Positions 1 through 31,707 of a DNA stretch of 32,643 nucleotides are shown here, piece by piece (within the stretch, counting starts at the first letter, position 1; the number at the start of each line of letters is the position of its first letter). Under the pieces are notes generated by a model, which was not told the origin of the DNA, ran no database searches, and saw only the letters and a program-made list of their open reading frames with translations. This DNA comes from Saccoglossus kowalevskii (lineage: Eukaryota > Hemichordata > Enteropneusta > Harrimaniidae): assembly GCF_000003605.2 (NCBI RefSeq), contig NW_003126883.1, positions 1,369,167 through 1,401,809 of the forward strand. Reading direction: 5' to 3'. Made by a program: the position numbers and the translations under genes.

Positions 1-953
1 GTACAGTTCTGAATTGAGGTTAAAACCCACCTACATGTAGTGCTTCTCAACCAATCAGAATGCCTAATTGCAGGACTTTACCACCACCGAATGTCCTGTT
101 TCTGATCCGATAACTTTTATCAAGTTTGTTTTTGTCATTAGCAATGTTGTACATATCAAGTGACATTAAAGATGAAATACTGACTAAGTTTTGCTGTGCT
201 AAGAAGAAACCAACCAAGAGTGAATTCAAACTTATAGCTTACACAGCGCTGCCCATTATGTTATGTGAAATATACTATAGAAATATTGACCCAACCAAGG
301 GTGATATACAGATTTGTCATGATTTAAGGAAACCGGGTGGGACAGCATTTATAATAATAATGAATAATAATTATTAAAAACAATTGTGAGACATTGTGTG
401 ATGTTTAGACCAAGTCTTGCTGAAACGAACTTGCAATTTTGAGGAATCATTGTACAATTTTACCAGACAGGGACACTGTTCATTCACTAGCCCACAATTT
501 GGGTTGTGTCTGACAGAAACTAAAAATCAGCAATACCGGTACATCTTGAGTACTTTTCAATGAGCCAGTGAAACAGGTTGTCCATTATGTTTGGGGGGGG
601 GGGGGTACCTTCTTGTTCATACATATATTCCAGACTTGTACTAATACTGGGGAGTACTGGATAATGGTTGTATCATGGCATTTTTAAATACAACCCTAAT
701 GAGTATATGTACTCATAGTGATATAACATCTACTTTAAAAACAACAGAATTAATTTTGTTAGGCTCCAAAATGAATCCTAAAATTGATCATAACATAAGT
801 TTCAACAGATTGCATTAACCACAATTTTGCTCCCTGGACCAATGAAAGAGTATAAGGTACACAAAGAGATCAGAGAAACCCAAAACAAAATTGTAGCATC
901 ATCAACATAACTGATTTTGTAGCGCATTTTTATATATGAAAGATAAAGAATAC
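1..953. other. Intronic sequence of the CGRRF1-like gene
   Basis: No exon found on either strand. Holds a run of about 13 G at 594-606 and an AAT-rich tail at about 348-376 after a 'ccgggtgggac' word, possibly the 3' end of an old retroelement. The longest plus-strand open frame here (126-377) has no recognisable protein features. Confidence 0.5.
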
Positions 954-1164
954 CTTATAGGTTGGTTTTTACCAATAAATAGCTGCAGCGGAGGTTCACC
1001 ATCATGTGTATTTACATCATCCTCGTGCATACTAGTGTCGTCTTGTAACATTTCAACATGGGTTCCATGTTTAGTAAACATATAATATAATGATTTAATT
1101 TCCAGACCCCAATATACTTCTACATTGCAGGTCACTTCTGTGGATAGTTTTAATTTAACGCCAC
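954..1164 (-). CDS. CGRRF1: CGRRF1-like exon 3
   Basis: Sixty-nine whole codons; GVKLKLSTEVTCNVEVYWGL then EIKSLYYMFTKHGTH correspond to the CGRRF1 region before its RING. An acidic insert (DDTSMHEDDVNTHDGE) follows. Acceptor TTCAG|GT, donor ATAAG|GTATTC, phase 2 at the end; the next exon is outside the window. Confidence 0.75.
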
Positions 1165-4100
1165 CTGAATAGTGAGTATTAAAATACAGATTTGAGAGTT
1201 TTCATTGATCTGTTTATCTTACTAAAGTAGTATACAATCATGAGTGTTTTATTAAACTAGAGTACTGTTAAAATATTCAAAGATAGGGACACGTTAAAAT
1301 TACATGTACTGGTACATCTAACCAGTCATTCAGTTTGTCCCACAAATTTCTATATTCACTCTAAAAATGAATGTGCTATATTAACAAATCTCAGTGTGAG
1401 ACTGGTGTATTTAAAAGAGCCTTGGTTGGATACCAGGAGAAAAAACAGGAGTGAGCCTTGTCTATACCAACCAGACCTACATGGATGTGGATGTGGATGA
1501 AATGCCAACAGAATACAAGCATGCATCCACAGCATTAAATCCAGTATAGTGCTAAGCTACTTACTATTCAATGATGACTGCTGGGTATTGACAACTTCTA
1601 AGATAAATGGATTTCGTACTCCTACCATAGCTGTGACTGGAACACCATCTCCAATACCTGAACTACTGATGGTTGGAAGCGGATTTATTCCAAGTCTGTG
1701 ACAAAAAAACACAAACAAATGATGTTCCTCTGAAATTGCCTAATTTAGTATTTATTTTTTTTTCAGAATTCCCTGTGGCCTGATTTTACATTGAATAATC
1801 AAGAACAATTAATGCACATGTACACTAGAATCAATTTAAAATGTACCTATGTCAAAGACAAATATTTCCCTGTTATTTACAAAATTCAAGCATGGTACTA
1901 TAAACACTTTTGAAGTAGAACACGGCAATGCACATATAGGTTAGGTCAGATGCACCAAGGAAAATCTTTGTCCAAATAGTGTTGGGGCAAATATTAATAA
2001 TAATATTATTAATACATAGTATACAAGCAAGAAATTTGTGTTTATTGCAAGAAAATTCATGACTAGAGTATGTTTATACTTGTTTATTTTACTATTCTGA
2101 CTAAGAGAAAACCTTCAGTCATGTGAATGACCTGTGAATTGTACTGGATGTTTGTTACACTATGGACTGGAAGACTTCGTTATGTTTTTCTTTATCTGCC
2201 TCTTTAATAAGTTACTACCAAATAACTATGCATGCAGACAATCTGTTGTACAGTTGTACAGATGCAATTACAAAACTAAAGAACAGATAAACAAATTGAG
2301 ATGCAGGTTTCTTGTACATTGTCACAAAAAAATGCTTACAAGAAAAACTGAATCAGAAAAATTGAATCAGAAAACTTACAAAGCATAAAACCACCACTAA
2401 ATTTCTTTGACGTACATGATAGGCCATCAGTTAATCACTAAGACAAACAGTGGTACTGTATGTGCACTAATATATTCACCTGCTGTATCTAAAGATCAGA
2501 AGATAAATACCGATAGGTTGTTATGGTATCCTATCTTAGTAACTTTAAGAGAATGTTTGAATCACAGATTAATTTTCGTACAAGACTAATCAATTAACAC
2601 TTTGAGCTGTGTACAAATAGGTTCCATTCTATTTTGAGAATATTGCTGGCAAATTGAAAAAATAAACATAAAACACAGAGATTTATAACAAATTTCATTT
2701 GACAGAAATCCCAATGTACTGTTCACCGCTATCAAATCTGTGAATTTGTCAAAAAACTTTCTACATTGAAATTTTTTGCAGCATGTGCACTTTGGTCATT
2801 GTGTGGTAAGCAAAGAGGTTCAATATGAAGATTTCTAACAGGTAAACACAGTATGTTGGCAATGTACATATCAATATTTACAGAGATTGTAGATAATCAT
2901 CTTTTTGTCCCTGACTGCTAAGGCATGCAGCACATGCATGTGCTAGGATGGAATGGTTACGCTTGCACCATCAAATACACAACTCTGCAATTGTACTTGC
3001 ACATGAAACAAAATGAGAAGTTGGCAAATTCAAACTGAACTTGGAAATGAGAATACATGTACACATCTCCCATATGGTATTCATTAAAATTCAATGTGAA
3101 GGACTGCACTGACTGATAAGCTTAATTCAGAATAATACTGAATCGCTAGCACACCAATATTAATAGCTGTTCTTACCTGGTAAAATAGATAACCAAAGTA
3201 AAGAAAATCAAAATAAGAGTAAAAATCGGCAGAATTGTAAACATCTCATTTGTACACACATGTGTACTTGTACACTCAATACCAGTAGCCATGTTTATGA
3301 TGACCCCTCCCCTCCACGCCAATGTACCAGACAAGTATGGTATGGTATTGGCGGGTGTGGCTTATTGTTCCATGCAAATACATGCAAATCACCCATCGTA
3401 TCTGTGGGACACAATACATTTTACCACAGTCCCACCACACCAGGGACTGTGATTTTACTATAACATCAACAGCCCAAAATCTGACATTCACTGAGGACCG
3501 GGTACAGAAAACTAAAAAAATTAAGCAAGTTATATTGCTACTAGCATTGTGATATTACAAGGGACTATATATATGACTATATTCAAATTTGGATATTTTA
3601 ACCTCTTAAAATGTCGATGTTAGTATTTATAAGAACACTAGAAATGTGAACAGGTCTACTGTAAAATTATATGTAGTCCATCCATTAGTTTGCAGAATAA
3701 AATCTACTAGGGATAAAAATAGAGTGATTGGCAACACAGTTAATCCTGTATTAATACCAATACTGGTATAATTATTGTGTGCAGTTTTCCTATATTCTCA
3801 TCTATATCTAGGAATAACCAACTCAAAAAAAAAAAAACATTTAAAAGCTGCATGCATAGAGGGTATACAAGTGAGTTAGGGTAAACAACTGTTGTTGAAA
3901 TTGTACCAACATTAAACAGTTCCTCATCCTCATGATCAAAGCTTTATTGATGTGAATGCAAGCTGCATTCGATTGCAACTTTCATTTGCTATATGTTAAC
4001 TGAGCAAAGATGGCAAAAATAATTTGCCCCATGTAATACCACTTTACTACAGGTAAGCCAATGGTGATTGTACTGATGCTGATCTCTCTGAACTGGATAT

Positions 4101-7100
4101 TTGAGACAAAAATGACTGCATGATTTGTGCCAATCAGACTGCATAAAGTAAGATAAACATGTGCATATGCATGTGTATGTGCTGCTCAATTCAAAATTTA
4201 GATAAGAAAAAAATAATGAATGATACTCAGCTCCCAGTGCACTGCTACGACAATGATGACGACAACGATTGCCCAATATTAGGTACTTCTAGACTTCATT
4301 TACAAATGCTTACACTGCTACCCAGTCAATTTCACTTTTTTATTCATGGCTACACTAACATGTATACCTTCTTGTAATTACACGTACATGTTACCGGTAT
4401 ACATCAATGTTATTTTATGAACTAAAATATTGACTTCTATGGGCATGCAGTGTATCATACAAATATATGCAGGACTCAAGTACAATACACCGGTAATAGA
4501 CCAGAAAATGTGTTTCTACTCAGTGCGTGTGTCAATTTGAAAGAACTGGGTTGAACCTCCAAGAACCAGTTGCAGACAAGTATCAGGATTTAATCCCATG
4601 ATTTCATTACCAAAATGGCCACCAGGCTGTCAAATTATATAGGATCACAAAAAAAGCATTTTGCAATGCACAGTCCTTGTTGTGTACTTAAATCTTAATT
4701 AAATCACAGGAATATAGAATTCTGCTGCTTGGAATAAAGTGAGTAATAAGTTTTGTTGTGTGGTGTAGGGTATTTTCACTATAGAAATGCATGTGTTATG
4801 CATGTGACAAGGAATGCTATCATGAATGATATTTAAAGCAAGAAAACAAATGTCAACATCATCAAAGTACATCTACCTTCCAGTAGTGTCTACTCCTTCG
4901 ACAAAATTTGAAGAAAATCTAACAACACATGCCCAAGGTCTGGTTCGAACATGTCAAAATACAAGCTTTGAGTGTTTTACATGTCAAAATGGCCAGTTGG
5001 CCATCTTCGACTGAATCACATAATAATTGTTTATTGCATCTTTAGAAACACACATTTCTTTTAATATATAGTAATAGAAATAATAACCCATACAAAAAAA
5101 TAAAATATAAGTTCAAATCACATGTGTTTTGTGTGTTGTTGGAATGCCATGAAGATAAATTGTGCAACATGCTTAATAATTAAGGTTTTATCTGTTACCG
5201 GTATTTTCATTATAAATTGAAATTTGTATTAGTTTTAATTTCTTTTGGGAGAATTATATGTGGTAACAAATCTTGTCGTAATGTCATATATTTTGTAATT
5301 TCATATACTTTATGTGTATCACAACGTAGACAAATTCTATCTTGTAATGTTGTTTTGGGCTGTGTGTATCTGCCTGTTTCTATACCAAGGTCATGATTAC
5401 TTATCCTGAATTTGGTTTGACTGATTCTTTGTTCAATATTTATAACATTTGATAAATATTGTTTATAACAAATGTACGTAATATGCTATCATCTTTCATA
5501 ATGTTTGATCGCCAATGATTAGTGTATTTTTGTATAATTTTGACATTTCACTTTGTAAATCAAAATTTGGGATTTTGTGTCTAAGATTATTTCCTCTGTA
5601 TCACACAATAAATTCTGATTAATTTCTGTCATGTCTTTTATTGTTGATATCCAAATATAACTATTATGTTGATTTTTTTGTTCATTGTATGCCCATTTTG
5701 TTATATTGTCTTCTGGAAGTTCCCGTAGTCTTAACTAATATTTAAACATGGAAGTATGTACTTCACTCAGTAATGGCTAATTACCAACCTCACTTCTACA
5801 AGCAGCATTGCTAGCATACTTGTTCAGTCCAAGATTCTTTTACAGTATTTAAGATGTATTTTTTCAATACAGTAGCACCTCTATCCCATTTTGTAAAATC
5901 AATGATCTCTGATCCCCAGATTTCTGCACCATATTACAATATTGGTTTGATATTGGAATTGAATAACTTGATAAAGCTCAAACAGAGCTTTAGATGCTTT
6001 TTCGGATAGTGTTTGTTTTGCTTTTGTAAAATTTCCTGATGATGTCATCAATATTCCAAGATAGGTGTAGCTTGTAACGCAATTAATGTTTCAGATAAGG
6101 TATTAACCTTTTCACCAGTAGTTCCCTGTTTTCCACAAAATACCAGTAGTCCTGTTTTATAGTCTGCACTTCCCTTTAGGAGATGAGGGACAAAAATAGT
6201 CAATTTTGTTGAGTAAAAACTGAAAAATTTGTGTTGTCTCTAAAATTAGGGTTCATTTCCAAAAATATTGAAGAATATAATAAAAAGTGCAGAAAAAAAT
6301 GGTTGGGAAAGTCTGGTGGGGAAAAGGGTGTGAGGTTTGCAGTAAACTGGTCAAGGAGTGTCAGAGATACAGCTTTAGACACACTCACACATGGAAACTA
6401 AACTACAAGTCCTTGTTTCAGATTTCATGAGATTGACAACATAAAAAATATAGCTCCTATATGTGCCACAGACTCAATCTAGGCTACCCATTCATTGACA
6501 ATGAATGGGTAGCCTAGATTCATTCACTAATGAATGGGACTTTGAGGAAACCTTGATTCAGCTACGCAGGTGTTCCCAAAACAGATTCAGCGCCAAGCAG
6601 CAACCCCCAACCCACAAATGATTATTTTCCTTCTAATTTACTATTACCCTATGATTGCTATGTAACTTTAGTGGGGGGACGGTCGATTCGTCCCAAATCA
6701 CATTCGTCCCAAGTCGATTCGTCCCACAAGTTGATTCGTCCCAAGTCGATTTGTCCCACAAGTTAATTCGTCCCAAAGTCGATTCGTCCCACAAGTTGAT
6801 TCGTCCCAAAGTCGATTCGTCCCACAAGTCAATTCGTCAGATTTAAGGTTAGCCCACTACTAACTCGCCAAATAAGATTTCTAGACATCTCGACCCAAAA
6901 ATGTCTCGACCCAAGACACTTCGACCCAAATTGGACATCTCGACCCAGACACCCAGGGTATCGTTGCGCCATTTTGTTTTTGCCGACGTTATATACAAAT
7001 ACACCTTACCTACAACGCTGAGTTATTAGTTAATAAATACAAATACGTCGTACAAGTTATTAGTCAATAAATACAAATACACCTTCGTGCAACGTAGAGT

Positions 7101-8056
7101 TATTAGTTAATAAATACAAATACACCGGACATTCAACGTACAAGTTATTAGTTAATAAATACAAATACACCGTTCACGCAACGTGGAGTTATTAGTTAGC
7201 GTGTCAGTAGCAGTTGGCATAGAAATTGACCCTGTTCAAAATCGTAATGCTGACTAAAAATTTAAAAAATGGACGAATGTGAAATGGGACGAATGTGAAA
7301 TGGGACGAATCGACTCGTGGGACGAATGTGAATTGTGACGAATCGACTTGTGGGACGAATGTGTTGGGACGAAAGTGAATTGGGACGAATTGACTGTGAA
7401 TCACTTTAGTGACCTTACCATTGATCCCTCCGTAGTGTTACCCGCATATTCTATTTTTAGTATCGTGACCAACGCTACTTTTTCTATGACAGACTAGAAC
7501 AGGAAGTCGGGAGAAAATTGATTTTTGCGTTAGCTGGCAATGTTTGGAGAATCGTGACGTAGGTCTGTCCTAGAGAATCAATATTAGTGATGCGTTGATC
7601 AGAGCTGATTAAATAATAACACCGCCTCAGCCACAAAGGGCATACATTGTTCTGCCAACGAAGTGGGCCTCAGAAAAATACAGCACACATGCGATTCGAT
7701 TCCTACTGTTAAGTTAATTGACACTTGGCCGAAAGTATTTTCCTCTGAGCGTTTTTTTTCCTTCAAATTTTGATTTCGACACGTCCTATCAGATCCATAA
7801 CAGACCAGGTAATCTTTATCGGCCAATCTTTATGTTTATTTACAATTTAAGCTACGAACTCACTCGCGAAGTTCAATTACTAGCAGCGGTGCGCGAAACA
7901 AATTAGGTTGTCAAACATAAATAAACCGTTTGACTCATAGTTAACAATATGTCCTTACCTCATAATAAATACAGCCATTGCAGAGAAACACAAGATGACA
8001 GTGAAAATTGACAACAGTGAGGATATTTCGGAAATATCGGCCATATTGGCCGCCAT
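954..8056 (-). CDS. CGRRF1: CGRRF1-like membrane-anchored RING E3 ligase, 5' part, with two alternative first exons
   Basis: An N-terminal membrane anchor is followed by a segment resembling vertebrate CGRRF1 (cell growth regulator with RING finger 1): 'VRNPFILEV' against the human 'VKNPFGLEI', and 'VYWGLEIKSLYYMFTKHGTH' against a human 'CYWGCSVQKLYEALQKHVY'-type stretch. Both ends of that region and its spacing fit. Exon 1a (7959-8056), exon 2 (1565-1695) and exon 3 (954-1164) splice in phase to 146 residues; starting from exon 1b (3177-3292) gives 152. The RING finger and stop codon should lie left of position 1; I found no further exon in 1-953. In vertebrates the protein is a RING-type ubiquitin ligase with growth-suppressing activity. 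The gene is transcribed in the same direction as the ALK gene, about 2.5 kb downstream of the ALK stop. The assignment rests on remembered similarity, not a search. Confidence 0.72.
1565..1695 (-). CDS. CGRRF1: CGRRF1-like exon 2
   Basis: Forty-three whole codons, including LGINPLPTISSSG and MVGVRNPFILEVVN. Acceptor TCACAG|A, donor AATA|GTAAGT; receives phase 2 and leaves phase 1. The RNPFILEV stretch is the clearest link to CGRRF1. Confidence 0.75.
1696..3176. other. Intron between CGRRF1-like exon 1b and exon 2
   Basis: AT-rich sequence with no convincing exon or repeat structure. Short plus-strand open frames at 2134-2388 and 2407-2589 look fortuitous. Confidence 0.5.
3177..3292 (-). CDS. 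CGRRF1: CGRRF1-like exon 1b (membrane anchor, second alternative)
   Basis: ATG at 3292 in a good context (AACATGG). Encodes MATGIECTSTHVCTNEMFTI, then hydrophobic LPIFTLILIFFTLVIYFT; donor CCAG|GTAAGA ends in phase 2, exactly as exon 1a. Its helix aligns with exon 1a (IFTVILCF against IFTLILIF, both ending in a split codon for arginine). An in-frame ATG at 3244 is the alternative start. Confidence 0.6.
3425..3451. repeat. Short perfect hairpin upstream of exon 1b
   Basis: CACAGTCCC and GGGACTGTG form a 9-bp perfect stem with a 9-base loop, about 130 bases upstream (minus strand) of the exon 1b start. A second hairpin with CGCCAAT/ATTGGCG arms sits near 3318-3354. They may be parts of a small decayed element. 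Confidence 0.4.
4600..5012. repeat. Degenerate copies of the 'GGCCAGTTGGCC' interspersed repeat
   Basis: 'aaaatggccaccaggctg' near 4613 and 'aaaatggccagttggccat' near 4987 match the palindromic core of the ~150-bp satellite elements at 27.6-29.3 kb, followed as there by 'cgactgaatcac'-like text. Ends cannot be placed. Confidence 0.4.
5022..6102 (-). mobile_element. Decayed non-LTR retrotransposon, 3' part
   Basis: Minus-strand translation gives reverse-transcriptase C-terminal signatures in pieces: ASKALFELYQ (near 5980), EKIHLKYCKRIL then, after a frameshift, GLNKYASNAACRSEVG (5790-5865), and QTKFRISNHDLGIETGRY with ICLRCDTHKVYE (about 5210-5446, ending in a stop at 5210-5212). This order and the Cys pair are typical of LINE ORF2 ends. 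Several stops and frameshifts show it is dead. The 3' end looks like AATAAACAATTATTAT near 5022-5033. Its upstream side is cut by the MITE at 6103. Confidence 0.75.
6103..6332. mobile_element. piggyBac-like MITE, copy 1 (right end worn)
   Basis: Begins TTAACCTTTTCACCAG. When the copy at 20240-20482 is reverse-complemented, the two share long words such as TAGTCTGCACT, GGACAAAAATAG, AAAATTAGGGTTCATTTCC and AAGTCTGGTG in the same order. The right-hand TTAA has mutated (gaaaagggtgtga). No coding capacity. Confidence 0.7.
6476..6520. repeat. 45-base near-perfect palindrome
   Basis: Arms 6476-6497 and 6499-6520 are 22 bases each, perfectly complementary, with a single-base loop (A at 6498). Core word: CTACCCATTCATTG. 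The word 'aatgaatggga' recurs just to the right at 6529-6539. Confidence 0.85.
6885..6952. repeat. Tandem TCGACCCA units
   Basis: Four units 'acatctcgacccaaaa', 'atgtctcgacccaag', 'acacttcgacccaaattgg' and 'acatctcgacccag'. The word TCGACCCAA differs by one base from the TCGTCCCAA of the flanking arms, suggesting common origin. Confidence 0.65.
6985..7200. repeat. ~44-bp tandem repeat inside the foldback element
   Basis: AGTTATTAGTTAATAAATAC starts at 7021, 7055 (one substitution), 7098 and 7143, with a truncated copy at 7187; spacing is 34, 43, 45 and 44. Most copies are followed by AAATACACC and a variable GC-richer spacer (for example cttcgtgcaacgtag). Confidence 0.85.
7959..8056 (-). CDS. 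CGRRF1: CGRRF1-like exon 1a (membrane anchor, first alternative)
   Basis: ATG at 8056 with G at -3 and G at +4. Encodes MAANMADISEISSLL, then a hydrophobic run SIFTVILCFSAMAVFIM of one helix length, then donor ATGAG|GTAAGG. Ends in phase 2, as exon 2 requires. A second in-frame ATG follows four codons later. ATGGCGGC at the start also resembles a YY1-type start-site motif. Confidence 0.75.
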
Positions 8057-8756
8057 TACTGTACGTTTGTTAGCACATCTTTCCTCCACCAAGGGGCAGG
8101 TCATACACTATTAGTTTTCTCGAGTATGTGAAGACAACGTATGGTTCGATTTGCGTACGATTGATACTCCTATTGAAATACCTATGATTCACGCAAATGT
8201 TGATATATAGAAATTTCAGCCAATCTAACAATACGTTTGTGTGGAAAAATAGGTTTCAATTTAGTGTTTTCCATGGAAATCCAGGTTATAAATACTTGCA
8301 TAGTGCGCTCAAGTTCCTTGACGCGTTTGCGAATGAGTGGAAGCAAATCAAAGAGCGATGAATATAAATAAAAACAAACATATTTATGAGTTTCTTGTGT
8401 TTTTCTATGGTTATTTATACTTGTTTGAGCCCATCATGAGACTTCCGATGTGGGACCATTTATAACCACGATTTTTCTCCAAAAAAAAAAAAAAAAAAAA
8501 AAAAAATTGGTCGACCCCCATCTTCCTACACAAAAATTGCTATATTTAAACATTTGTGTAAATTATAGATGTTTCAATCGAATCGTACACTGTCTTCACA
8601 CTCGTGGAGATTGCCGTGATCGTAATTTTGAATCCAGTTTTATGTTGTAATATAGGCATTGGTCTGCATGTACCATTTTCTGAATATTTGGCAATATATG
8701 TTCCATTTATTCAAGTTTTAAACATACTTAGGAAAAGTTGCAGTCATCACCAACTC

Positions 8757-8889
8757 TTAAAGCGCGGTGGTCGTCGCGCAGCACGTGTTGGAATTTCATG
8801 TAAATAAACAATGTATTTTACATGGGTTGTATACGTTGCTACGAGTCCCATATCAAACAGAGCGCAGCGCGATGACTGCCGCCCTTTAA
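8757..8889. mobile_element. Candidate small TTAA-flanked MITE with GC-rich inverted ends
   Basis: TTAA at 8757-8760 and 8886-8889 enclose inverted ends AGCGCGGTGGTCGTCGCGC and AGGGCGGCAGTCATCGCGC (17 of 22 positions match over the full 22-bp arms). An inner ATGTAAAT/ATTTTACAT hairpin lies between. The TTAA target suggests piggyBac-type mobilisation. A structured promoter element is the alternative. Confidence 0.45.
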
Positions 8890-10424
8890 ACTCACCTTGG
8901 TATTCAAGTTTGTCGACCTTTATTTGAAACAGAATCCACAGAACTGGTGCAGATATCTTGCAAATACCATAGATGCTGCTTTTATTACAATACACATGAT
9001 ACTTGAAATGTCAAAGGCTTAAAACAAAAGTTTGCCGACAATTATTTATACAACTTTAATACACCAGTACTAAAAATACAACTTGACATAATTCTCAGGT
9101 TCTTTCTGACCCTGTTTGAACCCTGAATTCATAATTTAGTATGTGTAGGCTTTAACTACCAAAACCCAGCTCACTGGCACTAGATTATACCACAAGTCTG
9201 GTTCACCAGATTTAGCTGTAATTTTTCATACTTTTTTTTTTAGGAGGGGGGAGGGGGTACCTGACATCACACATGACACACTGACACAATGGATGGTAAA
9301 AGATGAACATTGTTTGTAGAAACAATTAAACATTTAATTTGCATAGTATGTATTAGGTCAGATTAAGTTTCTGCTAAAACATTAACAAGACACAATGATT
9401 GAAGCAATGTATCCGTCACTGTTATTTGCCACTCATTTCACTCACACTGAAAACCTGTGAATGATTTATAGTTGCCAAGGACCTAATAGGTCATATCTCA
9501 CAAGTCTGAGGTCATATGCAGGACCCCTAAAGAATACACATCTTGTCATTTTCTGAGGGCAGTGTTCTCAATTAACAGCAATGGTTTACAATATTGTACC
9601 ACTATTGTTTACATGTTAAAACTGTTTTTTAACTTCAATAACAACTGATTGCATTTTTTTAAAATTTTTATTTATAGTGTTTGTACCCCCAGAAATTACT
9701 AGGATGTGTGACCTATTATTACCCAACATAACTCCCTAAGCGAGTGTTTAAAAGTTCTCATGTATTCCACACTTAAAATACATTATATACAAATACTTGA
9801 TTTATTAGTGCGCTTCTAGCAAGAATAAAATATATAATACACCACAAATATTATGAAAAAAACCTTGACTTACAGCCAATTCTCTTAAACATAAATTATT
9901 CTCATAAAAAAAATCATATATATATTGCCACAATTATATCACATTGTCTCAGACTTCTATTCATATCTTAAATCTATCATAGCCCAGCTATGAAGATTCA
10001 GCCTGGTTGGCAAGACAACCATGCATTATATTATTTAATTATTATTATTAAAAATACAAATTTGCTGAATGCTATTGCATCCATACTCATTGATAATAAC
10101 TAATTAGTCATTTTAATTAGTTTAATCTGTAAATACAAAGTGGAAATGATAAACATCTTATCGCTGATTAAATAAAAATGTTAATTGTAACAATTAACAA
10201 AAAACTTTCATATTGATTGTTACATTTTGGTATAAATACATACATATTTAGATAAAAAAAATGATTTTGATATGGCTGAATAATAAACAATTAGAATCAT
10301 AACCAGTTGGAAAAAGAAGACAAACATTTTAAAATTTGTACTTTGACAGTTGAAAAAAAAAACTGACAGTGCAGAAAGAAGGTATTCAGCACTCCCACAC
10401 AGCATACTTGTAAATCCTTTTGTT

Positions 10425-10430
10425 TTTATT
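10425..10430 (-). terminator. Candidate polyadenylation signal for ALK
   Basis: AATAAA on the minus strand about 100 bases after the stop codon. Other AATAAA words occur further downstream in this AT-rich sequence (for example near 9667 and 9795), so the choice is only the nearest candidate. Confidence 0.25.
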
Positions 10431-10531
10431 ATTGTCTTCATATTTTCCCCAGGTTCTTGGGATACAAGTTCAATGTTTATAAAGATCCTGATTATTATTA
10501 TTCATACAAAAAGAAGTCTTTTACACATATT

Positions 10532-31707
<21,176 letters not shown>

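Larger units (their letters stand above)
6674..7402. mobile_element. Foldback transposon-like element with tandem-repeat arms
   Basis: The left arm (6680-6838) holds ten copies of a ~16-bp unit containing ATTCGTCCC. The right arm (7268-7398) holds eight copies of the same word reversed (GGGACGAAT), so the arms pair as long inverted repeats. Between them lie four TCGACCCA units (6885-6952) and a ~44-bp tandem repeat (6985-7200). The 9-base word ACTTTAGTG flanks both sides (6665-6673 and 7403-7411), as expected for a target duplication. No protein is encoded, so it would be non-autonomous. Confidence 0.65.
8057..10531. other. Region between ALK stop and CGRRF1-like exon 1a
   Basis: Should contain the ALK 3' UTR (right part) and the promoter and 5' UTR of the CGRRF1-like gene (left part). 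No further exon recognised. Holds a 26-base A run near 8481-8506, a GC-rich inverted repeat at 8757-8889, and AT-rich sequence elsewhere. Confidence 0.5.

Noticed and set aside
126-377. Plus-strand open frame of 83 codons
   Set aside because: No recognisable domain, ends in AAT-rich low-complexity sequence, and lies in an intron of the minus-strand CGRRF1-like gene.
2134-2589. Two plus-strand open frames (2134-2388, 2407-2589)
   Set aside because: Composition follows the AT-rich background; no domain, no splice partners, and no similarity I recognise.
6670-7400. CRISPR-like regular repeats
   Set aside because: Units are contiguous or have related spacers, occur in inverted arms, and the surroundings are animal DNA.
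6633-7404. Repetitive predicted proteins on both strands (FVPQVDSS / LWDESTLGRIN type)
   Set aside because: They are translations of the ATTCGTCCC tandem units in the arms of the foldback element.
8036-8056. Similarity of the exon 1a start (atggcggccaatatggcc) to the satellite core atggccgccagtcggccat
   Set aside because: Only the short palindromic GGCC words are shared; the flanks differ and the exon reads as coding. Probably coincidence or a YY1-like start motif.
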